Below, in pieces: positions 54,384 through 62,345 of a DNA stretch of 62,458 nt. Every line of letters starts with the position of its first letter. Position 1 is the first letter of the stretch. The stretch is taken from positions 1 to 62,458 of the forward strand of contig JAGLWT010000134.1 in NCBI GenBank assembly GCA_023133295.1, written 5' to 3'. The notes beneath the pieces are model-generated. The model was not told the DNA's origin, did no database searches, and saw nothing but the letters and a program-made list of their open reading frames with translations. Position numbers and translations under genes: made by a program. The stretch comes from a bacterium (GTDB lineage: Bacteria; AUK180).

Positions 54384-54398
54384 GCACTGGTTGGGATT

Positions 54399-55388
54399 AT
54401 GGACGAGAGTATTTTACAAAATGGGTTGAAGTTGCCCTTAATGTATGTATTTAGTGATTTGGCTAATAATGTTAGATTAAGTCCATTATTATTATATACA
54501 ATGCTAAAACATTCTCGGAAATTCTATAAAAAATACGAAAAGCCAAAAAAACATAATAATGGAGTAAGGATAATTTATCAACCTAATAAAGAAATGAAAG
54601 CAGTTCAGGGTTGGATTCTGCGAGAAATATTGGACAAAGTAGATATTTTACTAGAAGATAATATTACAGGTTTTAGAAGGGGAATGAATACATTAGATAA
54701 CGCGAAAATGCATGAAGAAAATAGGTCCATCCTCTGTATGGACATTAAAAATTATTTCCCTTCGATAAATTATGACAAAGTGAGATATTTGTTTTCCCAA
54801 TTAGGCTATAATGATGGAATGTCTTCAATATTGGCAAAGCTATGTACTGTTGAGAATATATTGCCCCAAGGCGGAATAACATCTCCGGCTATATCCAATT
54901 ATGTTTGCAGAAATCTAGATGCTAAGATAAGAAGGCTTATTTCAGACCATGACATCGTCTATAGCAGATATGCGGATGATTTAGCTTTTTCATCATCAAG
55001 TAGTAGAATATTGTGTAGAATTATTCCGAACATAACCATAATCTTACAATACTACGGCTTTCAAGTGAATAGAAGAAAGACAAGAATAATGGGACCCAGC
55101 AGGAGGAGAAAAATAACGGGATTGACTCTAAGCGATCAAGGTATTGGAATTGGGCATATAAAGAAAAAGGAAATTAGAAAGATGATCTTTTCTCTTTCAC
55201 AAATTTTGACATTGAAGGACGAGCATCATTCAGAGGAACAGATTAAAATGGAAAACTATTTAAAGGGATACCTTTCATACATAAATTGCGTTGATAAAAA
55301 GAATTATAATTACTTTCAAAATTATATTGGACAAATTTTTCAAAATAGGAAATGTGACCTTTCATATTTACTGATTGGCAGACGATAG
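54399..55388 (+). CDS. Retron reverse transcriptase
   Basis: 329 residues, a normal size for retron RTs. Motifs in order: VRIIYQP (RT1), NAKMH at 101-105 (retron NAxxH), MDIKNYFPSI (first catalytic Asp), LPQGGITSPAISN, and YADD at 191-194 with SRYADDLAFS. KITG at 238-241 stands for the VTG motif of the Y region. It starts 15 nt after the a2 repeat, in the order effector, RNA, RT. It makes msDNA from the adjacent RNA. Confidence 0.93.
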   Translation: MDESILQNGLKLPLMYVFSDLANNVRLSPLLLYTMLKHSRKFYKKYEKPKKHNNGVRIIYQPNKEMKAVQGWILREILDKVDILLEDNITGFRRGMNTLDNAKMHEENRSILCMDIKNYFPSINYDKVRYLFSQLGYNDGMSSILAKLCTVENILPQGGITSPAISNYVCRNLDAKIRRLISDHDIVYSRYADDLAFSSSSSRILCRIIPNITIILQYYGFQVNRRKTRIMGPSRRRKITGLTLSDQGIGIGHIKKKEIRKMIFSLSQILTLKDEHHSEEQIKMENYLKGYLSYINCVDKKNYNYFQNYIGQIFQNRKCDLSYLLIGRR

Positions 55389-55442
55389 GGACAGTGATTG
55401 TAGAAGTTGTAAGTGGGTGTAAGTGCTGATAATCAAGGAGGT

Positions 55443-55553
55443 ATGAAATTGAAAACCTTAACAATAATCCAAAATATTTATGATGGACTTGACCAGTTTA
55501 AAGATGAGTTGAATAAAATATTTGAGAATATTGAAGGGGAACTGAAGAAATGA
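55443..55553 (+). CDS. Repeat-family small ORF, copy A (36 aa)
   Basis: 36 codons, MKLKTLTIIQNIYDGLDQFK followed by DELNKIFENIEGELKK, with AAGGAGG just upstream. It belongs to a family with copies at 56035, 58240 and, decayed, 62279. The upstream ~50 bp (GGGACAGTGATTGTAGAAGT then GTAAGTGCTGATAATCAAGG) is also shared with copies B and D. The stop overlaps the next ATG by 4 nt. Confidence 0.5.
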   Translation: MKLKTLTIIQNIYDGLDQFKDELNKIFENIEGELKK

Positions 55554-55687
55554 ATGATAACATGAAATTTCTCTCAGAAATTATACTTGAAATTTTCGGC
55601 TCCAATTGTTACAATTTAATGGATCATCCTAGGCTTCAGAGCGAGTTACCGTCGAAAGGGGGCTGGGTTGCTTCACTATGCTGCTAA
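55550..55687 (+). CDS. Small ORF (45 aa), unknown, possibly a truncated gene
   Basis: Starts MNDNMKFLSEIILEIFGSNC and ends WVASLCC. It is coupled to copy A by an ATGA overlap. There is no family match by eye. It may be the remaining N-terminus of a lost cargo gene. Confidence 0.3.
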   Translation: MNDNMKFLSEIILEIFGSNCYNLMDHPRLQSELPSKGGWVASLCC

Positions 55688-55754
55688 TGTATATTTTTTG
55701 ATCCGTATTGACTATATGAGCATCCGGGTCAAAGTTATTTCTTTAGGGGGTATT

Positions 55755-55954
55755 ATGAATCTCTAGCAGAGATCAGGAAAATTGCGCGGAGAAATGATGT
55801 AAAGACAGTTAAGGGCATGAAAAAATGCGACATTATCAGAGCCCTTCAAAGAAAAGAAGGCAACTTCCCCTGCTATGGGCTAGCCATAAACGGTGAATGT
55901 GATCAGGCAGATTGTATGTGGCGTGCCGACTGTCTAAAGGAAAGCAGAAAATAG
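55755..55954 (+). pseudogene. SAP/Rho-N-like small cysteine protein, frameshifted at the start
   Basis: The frame 55757-55954 reads ESLAEIRKIARRNDVKTVKG and MKKCDIIRALQRKEGNFPCY, then NGECDQADCMWRADCLKES. This matches a common family of ~70-residue proteins with a SAP/Rho-N-like helix pair and a four-cysteine cluster. The only ATG with a ribosome binding site (AGGGGG, ATG at 55755) is one base out of frame and stops after three codons. So a single-base change near codon 2 breaks it, unless a non-standard start is used. Confidence 0.6.
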
Positions 55955-56034
55955 AGATTATTTTACAACGAATATCGGGGACGGTTGTTGCGAAAGTTGC
56001 AAAATAGGTGTAAGTGCTGATGATTAGGAGATAC

Positions 56035-56145
56035 ATGGAATTGAAAATCTCAACTTTAATTATGAATTTCAACGATGAACTTGACAAAATTATTGGCATA
56101 CGCAATAATATATTTGAGAACATTGATGCGGAATTGAAGAAATAG
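56035..56145 (+). CDS. Repeat-family small ORF, copy B (36 aa)
   Basis: MELKISTLIMNFNDELDKII, then GIRNNIFENIDAELKK; same length as copy A. It is preceded by GGGGACGGTTGTTGCGAAAG and GTAAGTGCTGATGATTAGGA, shared with copies A and D. The next gene's ATG is 9 nt after its stop. Confidence 0.5.
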   Translation: MELKISTLIMNFNDELDKIIGIRNNIFENIDAELKK

Positions 56146-56154
56146 GTGGTTAAT

Positions 56155-56373
56155 ATGAAATGTAAAAGATGTGTTATTCCAAATATGGGAAGTCAAATTT
56201 ATGCAATAAATAATGCACTTGATCGGGCAAAGAAAATGAGTCAAGAGTCTGGAAAAGATATTGTTTTTTTAGTACCAAATAAATATAAGGTTAGATATTC
56301 AAATATCGGAAAAGCTCTTGGGTCAGAAAATGCAGTTGGAATTTGGAAAAAGGAAGCTTCTGAGAATAATTAG
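56155..56373 (+). CDS. Small CxxC protein, unknown
   Basis: 72 residues beginning MKCKRCVIPNMGSQIYAINN. One CxxC pair is at residues 3-6, followed by helical sequence (NALDRAKKMSQESGKD) and VFLVPNKYKVRYSN. No family is recognised. AGGTGG is 5 nt before the ATG. It follows copy B closely. Confidence 0.45.
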   Translation: MKCKRCVIPNMGSQIYAINNALDRAKKMSQESGKDIVFLVPNKYKVRYSNIGKALGSENAVGIWKKEASENN

Positions 56374-56387
56374 GTACATAAATATAT

Positions 56388-57380
56388 ATGATCGATCTAT
56401 CACATTCACATTTACGATCTGTCCCAGTAATAATAAAGAAAATCGTTACAGAGGATGCATTCAATTACCCTGATCCACGAATAAAGAATGTTTTAATTAC
56501 TAAACTCTCTCAACTACATGATATTCCAATGGAGAATATTTGTTTAGGAAATGGATCATCTGAATTAATTGATGTAATTACATCATTGTTTGGGCATAAT
56601 TCAGTAATATTTACACCCACCTTTTTTCTTTATGAATATTATTCAAAAAAATATAATAGAAAACCAACTATTATTCCGTGGATCTGGGAAACAACTTATT
56701 TAGAAGGTAGTTTAAATCTAACAGAATCGTCATTGATCTGGATATGCAATCCCAACAATCCAACGGGCCACTGGTTGGAACCTCATGTGATATATCATCT
56801 TGCTGAAAAGAATGAAGGCATTATTGCTGTAGATGAAAGTTTTTCCGCTTTCAAAGAGCCTGAAATGAAGTCAATATCTGCATCAGAAGCATTTAATAAT
56901 ATAATTTCCTTAAGAAGCTTTTCTAAAGAATTCGGCATTCCAGGAATTAGACTAGGATACTGCATAGGTCACCAAGACATCATTTCACGATTAAACGAAC
57001 GGATTGAACCCTATAGTGTAAATTCCTTAGCACTATTGTATGGTATTTATGCGATAGAATACTATGTTGAATATCGGAAAATTATTGAAGAATATATTAA
57101 TAGGAGAGATATTATGTATGAAATACTCTTAAAAGCAGGATATTATCCCATAAAATCATATGGGAATTTTATCTCGATTGAATTTCCATCAACAAAGTGT
57201 ATGAACACGATAAAGACTGCTTTGTTTAAAAAGGGAATAAAAGTAGTTGATTTCTCTGATTGGGAATTTACATCGAACAATGAATCTTATATAAGAGTTG
57301 CGATTCCTAATGAAAAAGATCAAAATTATGTGGTCAGTAGTTTGTTAGAAGTGAGGAAGAAGTATGAAATCCTATTTTAA
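56388..57380 (+). CDS. PLP-dependent aminotransferase, class I/II (HisC-like)
   Basis: 330 residues, fold type I. LGNGSSELID, CNPNNPTGHWLEP (121-133), VDESFSAF (Asp149 of the PLP site) and SLRSFSKEFGIPGIRLGY (Lys180 as Schiff-base lysine) are all in place. It resembles histidinol-phosphate or CobD-type aminotransferases, but there are no biosynthetic neighbours. Its AT-rich composition and the 17-nt overlap with a membrane protein suggest an accessory module. Its role is unknown; it might make a modified metabolite. There is no clear ribosome binding site. Confidence 0.82.
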   Translation: MIDLSHSHLRSVPVIIKKIVTEDAFNYPDPRIKNVLITKLSQLHDIPMENICLGNGSSELIDVITSLFGHNSVIFTPTFFLYEYYSKKYNRKPTIIPWIWETTYLEGSLNLTESSLIWICNPNNPTGHWLEPHVIYHLAEKNEGIIAVDESFSAFKEPEMKSISASEAFNNIISLRSFSKEFGIPGIRLGYCIGHQDIISRLNERIEPYSVNSLALLYGIYAIEYYVEYRKIIEEYINRRDIMYEILLKAGYYPIKSYGNFISIEFPSTKCMNTIKTALFKKGIKVVDFSDWEFTSNNESYIRVAIPNEKDQNYVVSSLLEVRKKYEILF

Positions 57381-58185
57381 ACTTAGAGATGAATTTCTAC
57401 CATCCTTATTTATGATCTTGTTTATTGTAGCACCAGTAGTGATCTATTTAATCGCAATTTCTTTTAAAATCGATATTTTCGCGGGGGAACTTTCAACCAA
57501 AACATCTATGATAATTATTAGCTTAGTTCTATATACAACCCTCTTTAATTATTTCTTGTATAGAAAATTATCAAATGTTGATAAATATGAAGAGATATTG
57601 GAAGAACAAAAGAAACTTAATTGGATTATATTATCGTTAAAATCAGTGGCAATATCAAAAAGTGAGAAAGATAATTTTAAATATGCTAAATATCTTCTAA
57701 GAATAGCTCGGAAAAAAATATTATCATTATCTGTTTTATCAAGTCCAAAGGCAAATAAGAATACAATTACACAGAAAGAAGATATTGCGAATGAGATTAT
57801 TGAAAAAATGAAAGATGGCAATAAACAAATAGCTCAAGACTTTAAATTCAAACGTATTATTTCTCTTCAAAATAATGAAGAAATTCTATTTGCAGATTAT
57901 CTTGAAGAAAAGAAAAATGAGAACACAACTTATTCAAAAGGCAGCTTTGATTTCAAAATATATAATGTCTCGTTGCTCAATAATGACAATTCTGAAGAAG
58001 GAATTCAATTTCCAAATTTTCTTGTTATTGATGATGAAATTGTTTTTATTACTTTTCGACAATATGAAAAACAATCTAGGGGATTGCTTATTATTTCACA
58101 TGAAATTGCAGAAATTCTATCATCATACTTTACTTACTTATGGAAGGAGAAATGTCAGGATTACCAAAAGATTAAAGATGAGTAA
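57364..58185 (+). CDS. Two-TM protein coupled to the aminotransferase
   Basis: 273 residues. Two membrane segments lie near residues 14-33 (LFMILFIVAPVVIYLIAIS) and 48-68. After a coiled region comes a ~170-residue cytoplasmic domain with FKIYNVSLLNNDNSEEGIQF and FLVIDDEIVFITF, faintly like the phospholipase-D-like sensor domains but without HxK motifs. GAGGAAG precedes the ATG inside the aminotransferase gene. Likely membrane partner of that enzyme. Confidence 0.6.
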   Translation: MKSYFKLRDEFLPSLFMILFIVAPVVIYLIAISFKIDIFAGELSTKTSMIIISLVLYTTLFNYFLYRKLSNVDKYEEILEEQKKLNWIILSLKSVAISKSEKDNFKYAKYLLRIARKKILSLSVLSSPKANKNTITQKEDIANEIIEKMKDGNKQIAQDFKFKRIISLQNNEEILFADYLEEKKNENTTYSKGSFDFKIYNVSLLNNDNSEEGIQFPNFLVIDDEIVFITFRQYEKQSRGLLIISHEIAEILSSYFTYLWKEKCQDYQKIKDE

Positions 58186-58239
58186 GGGCTACGAGGACGG
58201 TAGCCCCGCACCTTTGAATGAAGTGTGGGAAAACTGCTT

Positions 58240-58371
58240 GTGATTAGAAGACAGATTAAGTCAAAATCTTCAACTTTTATCCAAAACTTCAACTATGAAC
58301 TTGACAAAATTATAAGTATACGCAATAATATATTTGAGAATATGGAGATGGAATTGAAAAATGGAGCCTGA
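58240..58371 (+). CDS. Repeat-family small ORF, copy C (43 aa, GTG start)
   Basis: It reads VIRRQIKSKSSTFIQNFNYE, then LDKIISIRNNIFENMEMELK. The core ELDKII-IRNNIFEN is nearly identical to copy B, and ATACGCAATAATATATTTGA is exact. The ATG of the family is lost; a GTG at 58240 is possible but has no good ribosome binding site. It overlaps the next gene's ATG by 11 nt. Confidence 0.4.
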   Translation: MIRRQIKSKSSTFIQNFNYELDKIISIRNNIFENMEMELKNGA

Positions 58372-58786
58372 ACAACTAAAGAGAGGAAAAGAATTTCATC
58401 AACTGGATCAAGCGAACTGGCAGCAGGATGCTAAAGGTGGAGTAAACATTGAACATACAATAAATCTCTTTCCACCCTCTTCCAACCTCAAGCATATGAA
58501 GAAAGGGCGGCTTGATATATTTGTTGATGAGCTGGGAGGTTATGTAGCAGTTGTTGAGATCAAATCTACGAATTGGGATTCAATTAAACAGGGAAATATT
58601 AGAAAATTGCTTTCGTCCCATAGGCGACAGGTCTGGAAATATATCACGAAATACCTTGATATAGATAATAAATCAGTCTGTGCCGGTATTATCTACCCTA
58701 AAGCGCCAAATAATAACAATTTGCAGCTAATAATCGAAAACTATTTAAATGATTATGGACTTCAGGTTGTCTGGTTTAATGATTAA
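58361..58786 (+). CDS. PD-(D/E)XK-like nuclease-fold protein
   Basis: 141 residues. GRLDIFVDELGGYVAVVEIKST gives D52, E66 and K68 in the spacing of PD-(D/E)XK nucleases, within alternating strands. SSHRRQVWKYI and AGIIYPKAP continue the fold. It could be a solitary nuclease or one piece of a larger system. The ATG overlaps copy C. Confidence 0.6.
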   Translation: MEPEQLKRGKEFHQLDQANWQQDAKGGVNIEHTINLFPPSSNLKHMKKGRLDIFVDELGGYVAVVEIKSTNWDSIKQGNIRKLLSSHRRQVWKYITKYLDIDNKSVCAGIIYPKAPNNNNLQLIIENYLNDYGLQVVWFND

Positions 58787-58986
58787 ATAAAGGGAAGGTT
58801 TCTGATCTGGATATTTCACCATACCGGAGTCCGATTTTTTAAAATCCAATAGAAATTCACGATATAACATATTGAGATAATTCTTAATCTGGAATGGTTT
58901 TTGTAAATAAATATATCGAAGGTAGTCTGTAATAACAGTATTCTAGAAGTTAAGAAAAAACAGGCACTGATTAAAGGAGTTGAAAA

Positions 58987-59847
58987 ATGGGAAATAAGTC
59001 TATTTACGGAAATATTGAGTGTACTGAAGCAACATTATCTTACTTTAAGGGAATTCTTGGAGTGCATGAGTATGGAGGTTTCAAAGACGCTGAGGTTGAA
59101 ATTCCGGGTACACCGATGCAAGGAATGAATAGTCAGTTCTACAATCTATTCCACAAGTTATTTACAGATGTGTCCCGGAAAGAAAAATGCAGTAATACTG
59201 TAAAATACTTGAGAAGCGGGATCTTCTATATATACAAGATGCTAAATTCATTGGACAAGGAACACGTTCACTTTGTGAATTCATTCAAGAACAGTGTATT
59301 TACTAATTTTATTCCTGATGACATATCAAGTTTTATTATATACGCAAGAAGCATTTTTGATCAAGTTTCACATATAATCGCTAACGAGGAAATGATTAAG
59401 AAGGTAAAGAAAAATGGCAAGGAAAAAGTAGGGAGAAAAGAAAATAGGAGGGAAGGGATTACGCGTATATTCAACTACGAAAAAAATCATGATATACAAA
59501 TTGGTAATGACTCACTAAGGGCATTGCTAGATCGGAGCAAAGAGTGGTTTATGGTCCTAAATACTGTCCGAAATGATATCGTACATGGTTCATTGGAGGT
59601 CTATTTTGGCCCAAGTGAGGAAAATATATTTCTATTCAAGTGTCTTGATGAAACGGAAAGTAGTAAGTCCATATACGAAAATTTCAATTTTTATAATTAT
59701 GCTGTGAATATCACTGCGAATACTGTTAAATTTCTGGATGATTTAGCTAAGATTATTATCAATAAACACGAGATCGTGGATATTGAAGAGCACCCTTTCC
59801 CCGCTTCCGCTCTTGCCGTGATTGCCAAAGACAGGAGATTCATATGA
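58987..59847 (+). CDS. HEPN-like protein with RNDIVH motif
   Basis: 286 residues, mostly helical. LNTVRNDIVHG contains R195 and H200, an RxxxxH motif like that of HEPN ribonucleases, within a long helix. The N-terminal ~90 residues are unassigned. AAAGGAG precedes the ATG. It overlaps the next gene by 4 nt. In island context a two-gene toxin-type unit is plausible. The 200-bp spacer before it shows nothing clear. Confidence 0.5.
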   Translation: MGNKSIYGNIECTEATLSYFKGILGVHEYGGFKDAEVEIPGTPMQGMNSQFYNLFHKLFTDVSRKEKCSNTVKYLRSGIFYIYKMLNSLDKEHVHFVNSFKNSVFTNFIPDDISSFIIYARSIFDQVSHIIANEEMIKKVKKNGKEKVGRKENRREGITRIFNYEKNHDIQIGNDSLRALLDRSKEWFMVLNTVRNDIVHGSLEVYFGPSEENIFLFKCLDETESSKSIYENFNFYNYAVNITANTVKFLDDLAKIIINKHEIVDIEEHPFPASALAVIAKDRRFI

Positions 59848-60317
59848 AAGAAAAGCAGGTGAGTGTATATGAAGAAATTAGAAGACAATTGCCCGAGTGG
59901 GCAAAAATACAAAATATTGATAAGTGGGTGCATTGGGTGAAAAATAAAGCGAGTTCCTGTCAAAGCCGATCAAGAAAACATCAAAATGTAGCTTGTGGGG
60001 ATAGTAACGCTAAAGTTAATTTACTACAGTGGAGAGAAGCTGTTCTCAAAGCATTGAAGGAATCCAAAGGTAAAGGTCGGTATTCACAATTTGACTTAGA
60101 TATTACCCGAAAATGTAAACACCCTCTATATCCCTCAATAGAGCATCTGGAGGGATTACATACCCCAAAATTGGCTGTAGAGACTAGAATTGTTAATGAT
60201 ATGAAATCCATTTTAGCGGAAAGGGAATTTTTTGATATCATCAGTCATATTTCTTTTGTTAATGGCATACGACCTAGGGCAATCAAAGAAGAAATCAAGT
60301 TATCCCGCTCTTTTTAG
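59844..60317 (+). CDS. Partner of the HEPN-like protein, unknown
   Basis: 157 residues, coupled (ATGA) to the HEPN-like gene. It contains HPLYPSIEHLEGLHTPKLA and TRIVNDMKSILAEREFFDII. The second half (PSxEHL...RIVNDMK) looks like a conserved unnamed family; I cannot assign a fold. It may be the regulator of the preceding protein. Confidence 0.5.
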   Translation: MKEKQVSVYEEIRRQLPEWAKIQNIDKWVHWVKNKASSCQSRSRKHQNVACGDSNAKVNLLQWREAVLKALKESKGKGRYSQFDLDITRKCKHPLYPSIEHLEGLHTPKLAVETRIVNDMKSILAEREFFDIISHISFVNGIRPRAIKEEIKLSRSF

Positions 60318-60511
60318 TAAAGAAACGAATTCGTATACCCGACCTTCAATATAAGCAGAAGCCGTCCTGTTTTAGAATATTTTATATTACTCACGATCTT
60401 GAAAGGTAATTATTCATACTCTTCTCTACAGACATGGAATTTAAATAATAAGGAGGGGTTTTTAATATTTAGATTAGAAATTCTATATTGAGTAATCTGA
60501 AAGGGAATACT

Positions 60512-60631
60512 ATGAAAATTCAGAGAAAATATGTTATGCTGAATTCAAAGGAGGAAATTGAAATGCAGGATTTCTATACCGCTCCACGCATTACGCTTAA
60601 TCTACACGGAAGTATTTATGAGAAAAAGTAA
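60512..60631 (+). CDS. Small ORF (39 aa) ahead of a membrane protein gene
   Basis: MKIQRKYVMLNSKEEIEMQD, then FYTAPRITLNLHGSIYEKK. AAAGGGA is 6 nt before the ATG; an internal ATG at 60563 has AAAGGAGG. The N-terminus faintly recalls small antitoxin-like peptides. It overlaps the next gene by 14 nt. The spacer 60318-60511 shows nothing else firm. Confidence 0.35.
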   Translation: MKIQRKYVMLNSKEEIEMQDFYTAPRITLNLHGSIYEKK

Positions 60632-61082
60632 TAATATTGCAATTTTAACAATTGGCATAGTATTGATTTTATCTGCAGTAATTTACGACCTATATATTTT
60701 GTATTTTATTATGAACTATGGGAGTGACAAAGATAATTTATTTTCACTGCTGATTTCAACGGGTCTCATTTTATTATTAATATGCTTTGGCATGGTACAT
60801 ATAATTTATGCTAAAAATAAAACATTGTTTCAAAGGAAAATTAAGATTTTCAATAAAACGATTCTAACTAACAGGAAAAAAGCACGTAACAACGAGACAC
60901 TTTTGAATGAAACAATCGGATCCCTATTTTTCTTGATTTACATACTAGCATTATTTTTAATATTGTCATGGATATTTAAATTTGCTAGTAATTGGATCAT
61001 GTATCCCTTTCTAATTTTATATTATTTATTTATTAATAAATATATTGGAAAAAGATTCAACGAAAATTTCTGTTTATACTGA
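60618..61082 (+). CDS. Four-TM membrane protein, unknown
   Basis: 154 residues with four hydrophobic segments, starting MRKSNNIAILTIGIVLILSA. There is a basic loop (KIFNKTILTNRKKARNNE) between the second and third. No family is recognised. It begins inside the small ORF with GGAAG upstream. AT-rich like its neighbours. Confidence 0.5.
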   Translation: MRKSNNIAILTIGIVLILSAVIYDLYILYFIMNYGSDKDNLFSLLISTGLILLLICFGMVHIIYAKNKTLFQRKIKIFNKTILTNRKKARNNETLLNETIGSLFFLIYILALFLILSWIFKFASNWIMYPFLILYYLFINKYIGKRFNENFCLY

Positions 61083-61099
61083 TATTTATTCTACCGGTT

Positions 61100-61804
61100 T
61101 TGTTGGGATCAATCTATGGCAATTACGATTTGTCAATTGCCTATTTTGCTGTATCCTTGTCACTAATTCCATTATTTGTATTTAGAAAAATTGGTTTCAA
61201 AACTAAATTAAACGTTTCCACAAGTTTCAAACAATTTTATAAATTAATATTTGCAGAAATTAATATAGTGAAAAAAAGAATTTATGACAAAGAGACCTTA
61301 ATTTCATTTCAAGCTACAATTATTTCCTTGGTACTAGTCTCTTATATTGTAGTACCGATATTGATTAATCTATTGCCAACGGAATATTCAATTTCTGGCA
61401 TGAAATACATGGATTTCATTAATAAATACAAAGGATATCTTCCATATATCGTCTATTTTATGTATAGCATGATTTTAGTTGCTCCAATGTTTTCATATAT
61501 AATAGGGAAAATATCTCCAAAGATTATTAAGAGAACATTTATTAAATTCCTATTTGAGCTATTGTTATTATTCCTGATAACAATAATGATCTTGCCAACA
61601 ATAATTGCCATGACTATTATATTTAGCCTTTTAACAATAGCAGTAGGGGATATGATTTTTGGGGTTGAATATATATTAATTATTGGCTTTTTTACATTTC
61701 CTAATCTGGCTGCATATTTTTATTCATTTATAGCGACAATATTTTTGATTCTCTTTAAAGGCAATATCTTGAAATTGGAAAATATGGAAAAAACACAGGA
61801 TTAA
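61100..61804 (+). CDS. Multi-pass membrane protein, unknown; start uncertain
   Basis: At least 234 residues with six or more hydrophobic segments. TTG at 61100 has no ribosome binding site. The frame stays open upstream to 61040 and encodes KKIQRKFLFILIFILPVLL just before it, a good first membrane helix. The true start may be a non-standard codon such as ATT at 61055, preceded by TTGGAAA. Function unknown. Confidence 0.5.
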   Translation: MLGSIYGNYDLSIAYFAVSLSLIPLFVFRKIGFKTKLNVSTSFKQFYKLIFAEINIVKKRIYDKETLISFQATIISLVLVSYIVVPILINLLPTEYSISGMKYMDFINKYKGYLPYIVYFMYSMILVAPMFSYIIGKISPKIIKRTFIKFLFELLLLFLITIMILPTIIAMTIIFSLLTIAVGDMIFGVEYILIIGFFTFPNLAAYFYSFIATIFLILFKGNILKLENMEKTQD

Positions 61805-61811
61805 ACCGAAA

Positions 61812-62126
61812 ATGAAAAAGTCAAGAGGATTTAGCAAAAAGACAAAGCATTTAGCAATTTTACGTCAGGGCGGTGTTTGTGCTTTTTGTGGTGTTAGCCT
61901 AGTTACTTCATGGACTAATGGTGAATATCAAGGATATGCGCACCATTTAAAACCAATTCGGCATAAGGGAAATAATAACTTAAATAACTGTGTTTATCTC
62001 TGTTGGGGTCATCATTTATTATTAGGCCATGGTATGGCTCCATTTGGAATTGACAGGCAGGGAGGAAATTCCAAAACGTGGATCAAATTATCAAGAAATG
62101 ATTTTTCTTTTTGGGAAGTATTATAA
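61812..62126 (+). CDS. HNH-type endonuclease-like protein
   Basis: 104 residues. C23 and C26 (CAFC) with C64 and H67 (LCWGHH) suit a structural zinc, and AHHLKPIRHKGNNNLNNC has the His-His...Asn arrangement of an HNH active site. A basic N-terminus fits DNA binding. It starts 7 nt after the membrane gene. It could be a defence nuclease or a homing-type remnant. Confidence 0.7.
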   Translation: MKKSRGFSKKTKHLAILRQGGVCAFCGVSLVTSWTNGEYQGYAHHLKPIRHKGNNNLNNCVYLCWGHHLLLGHGMAPFGIDRQGGNSKTWIKLSRNDFSFWEVL

Positions 62127-62214
62127 GGAAATTCGGAAACGATGATGGAAAAAGTAGAAAAATTGTATAAAAGAATAAGGCGCCGTGTCTTTATTTATTA
62201 CTTTTTTCAATAAC

Positions 62215-62345
62215 GAGTTCCATGGACGGTTGTTGCATTTGTTGCAAAATAGGCGGAAATGCTGATATTCGGGAGATATATGAAATTAAAAACCTCATTT
62301 TTATCGAAAACATGGCTGATGAACTTGACTAAGTTAAAAGCAAAC
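62215..62345 (+). repeat. Repeat-family copy D (decayed)
   Basis: CATGGACGGTTGTTGCATTT, then GCAAAATAGG and GGAAATGCTGATATTCGGGA, align with the leaders of copies A and B. The ORF part reads MKLKT, then shifts frame (NLIFIENMADELD in the next frame) and stops. The rest of 62127-62458 has no supported gene. Confidence 0.6.

Noticed and set aside
56388..57380. hisC (histidine biosynthesis)
   Set aside because: The fold and motifs agree, but no histidine gene is near and the gene is AT-rich island material, so the specific name is not justified.
55388..62345. Integron attC sites as the explanation for repeat copies A-D
   Set aside because: The copies share coding sequence and lie at gene starts, while attC sites follow genes and show paired simple sites; no integron integrase is visible.
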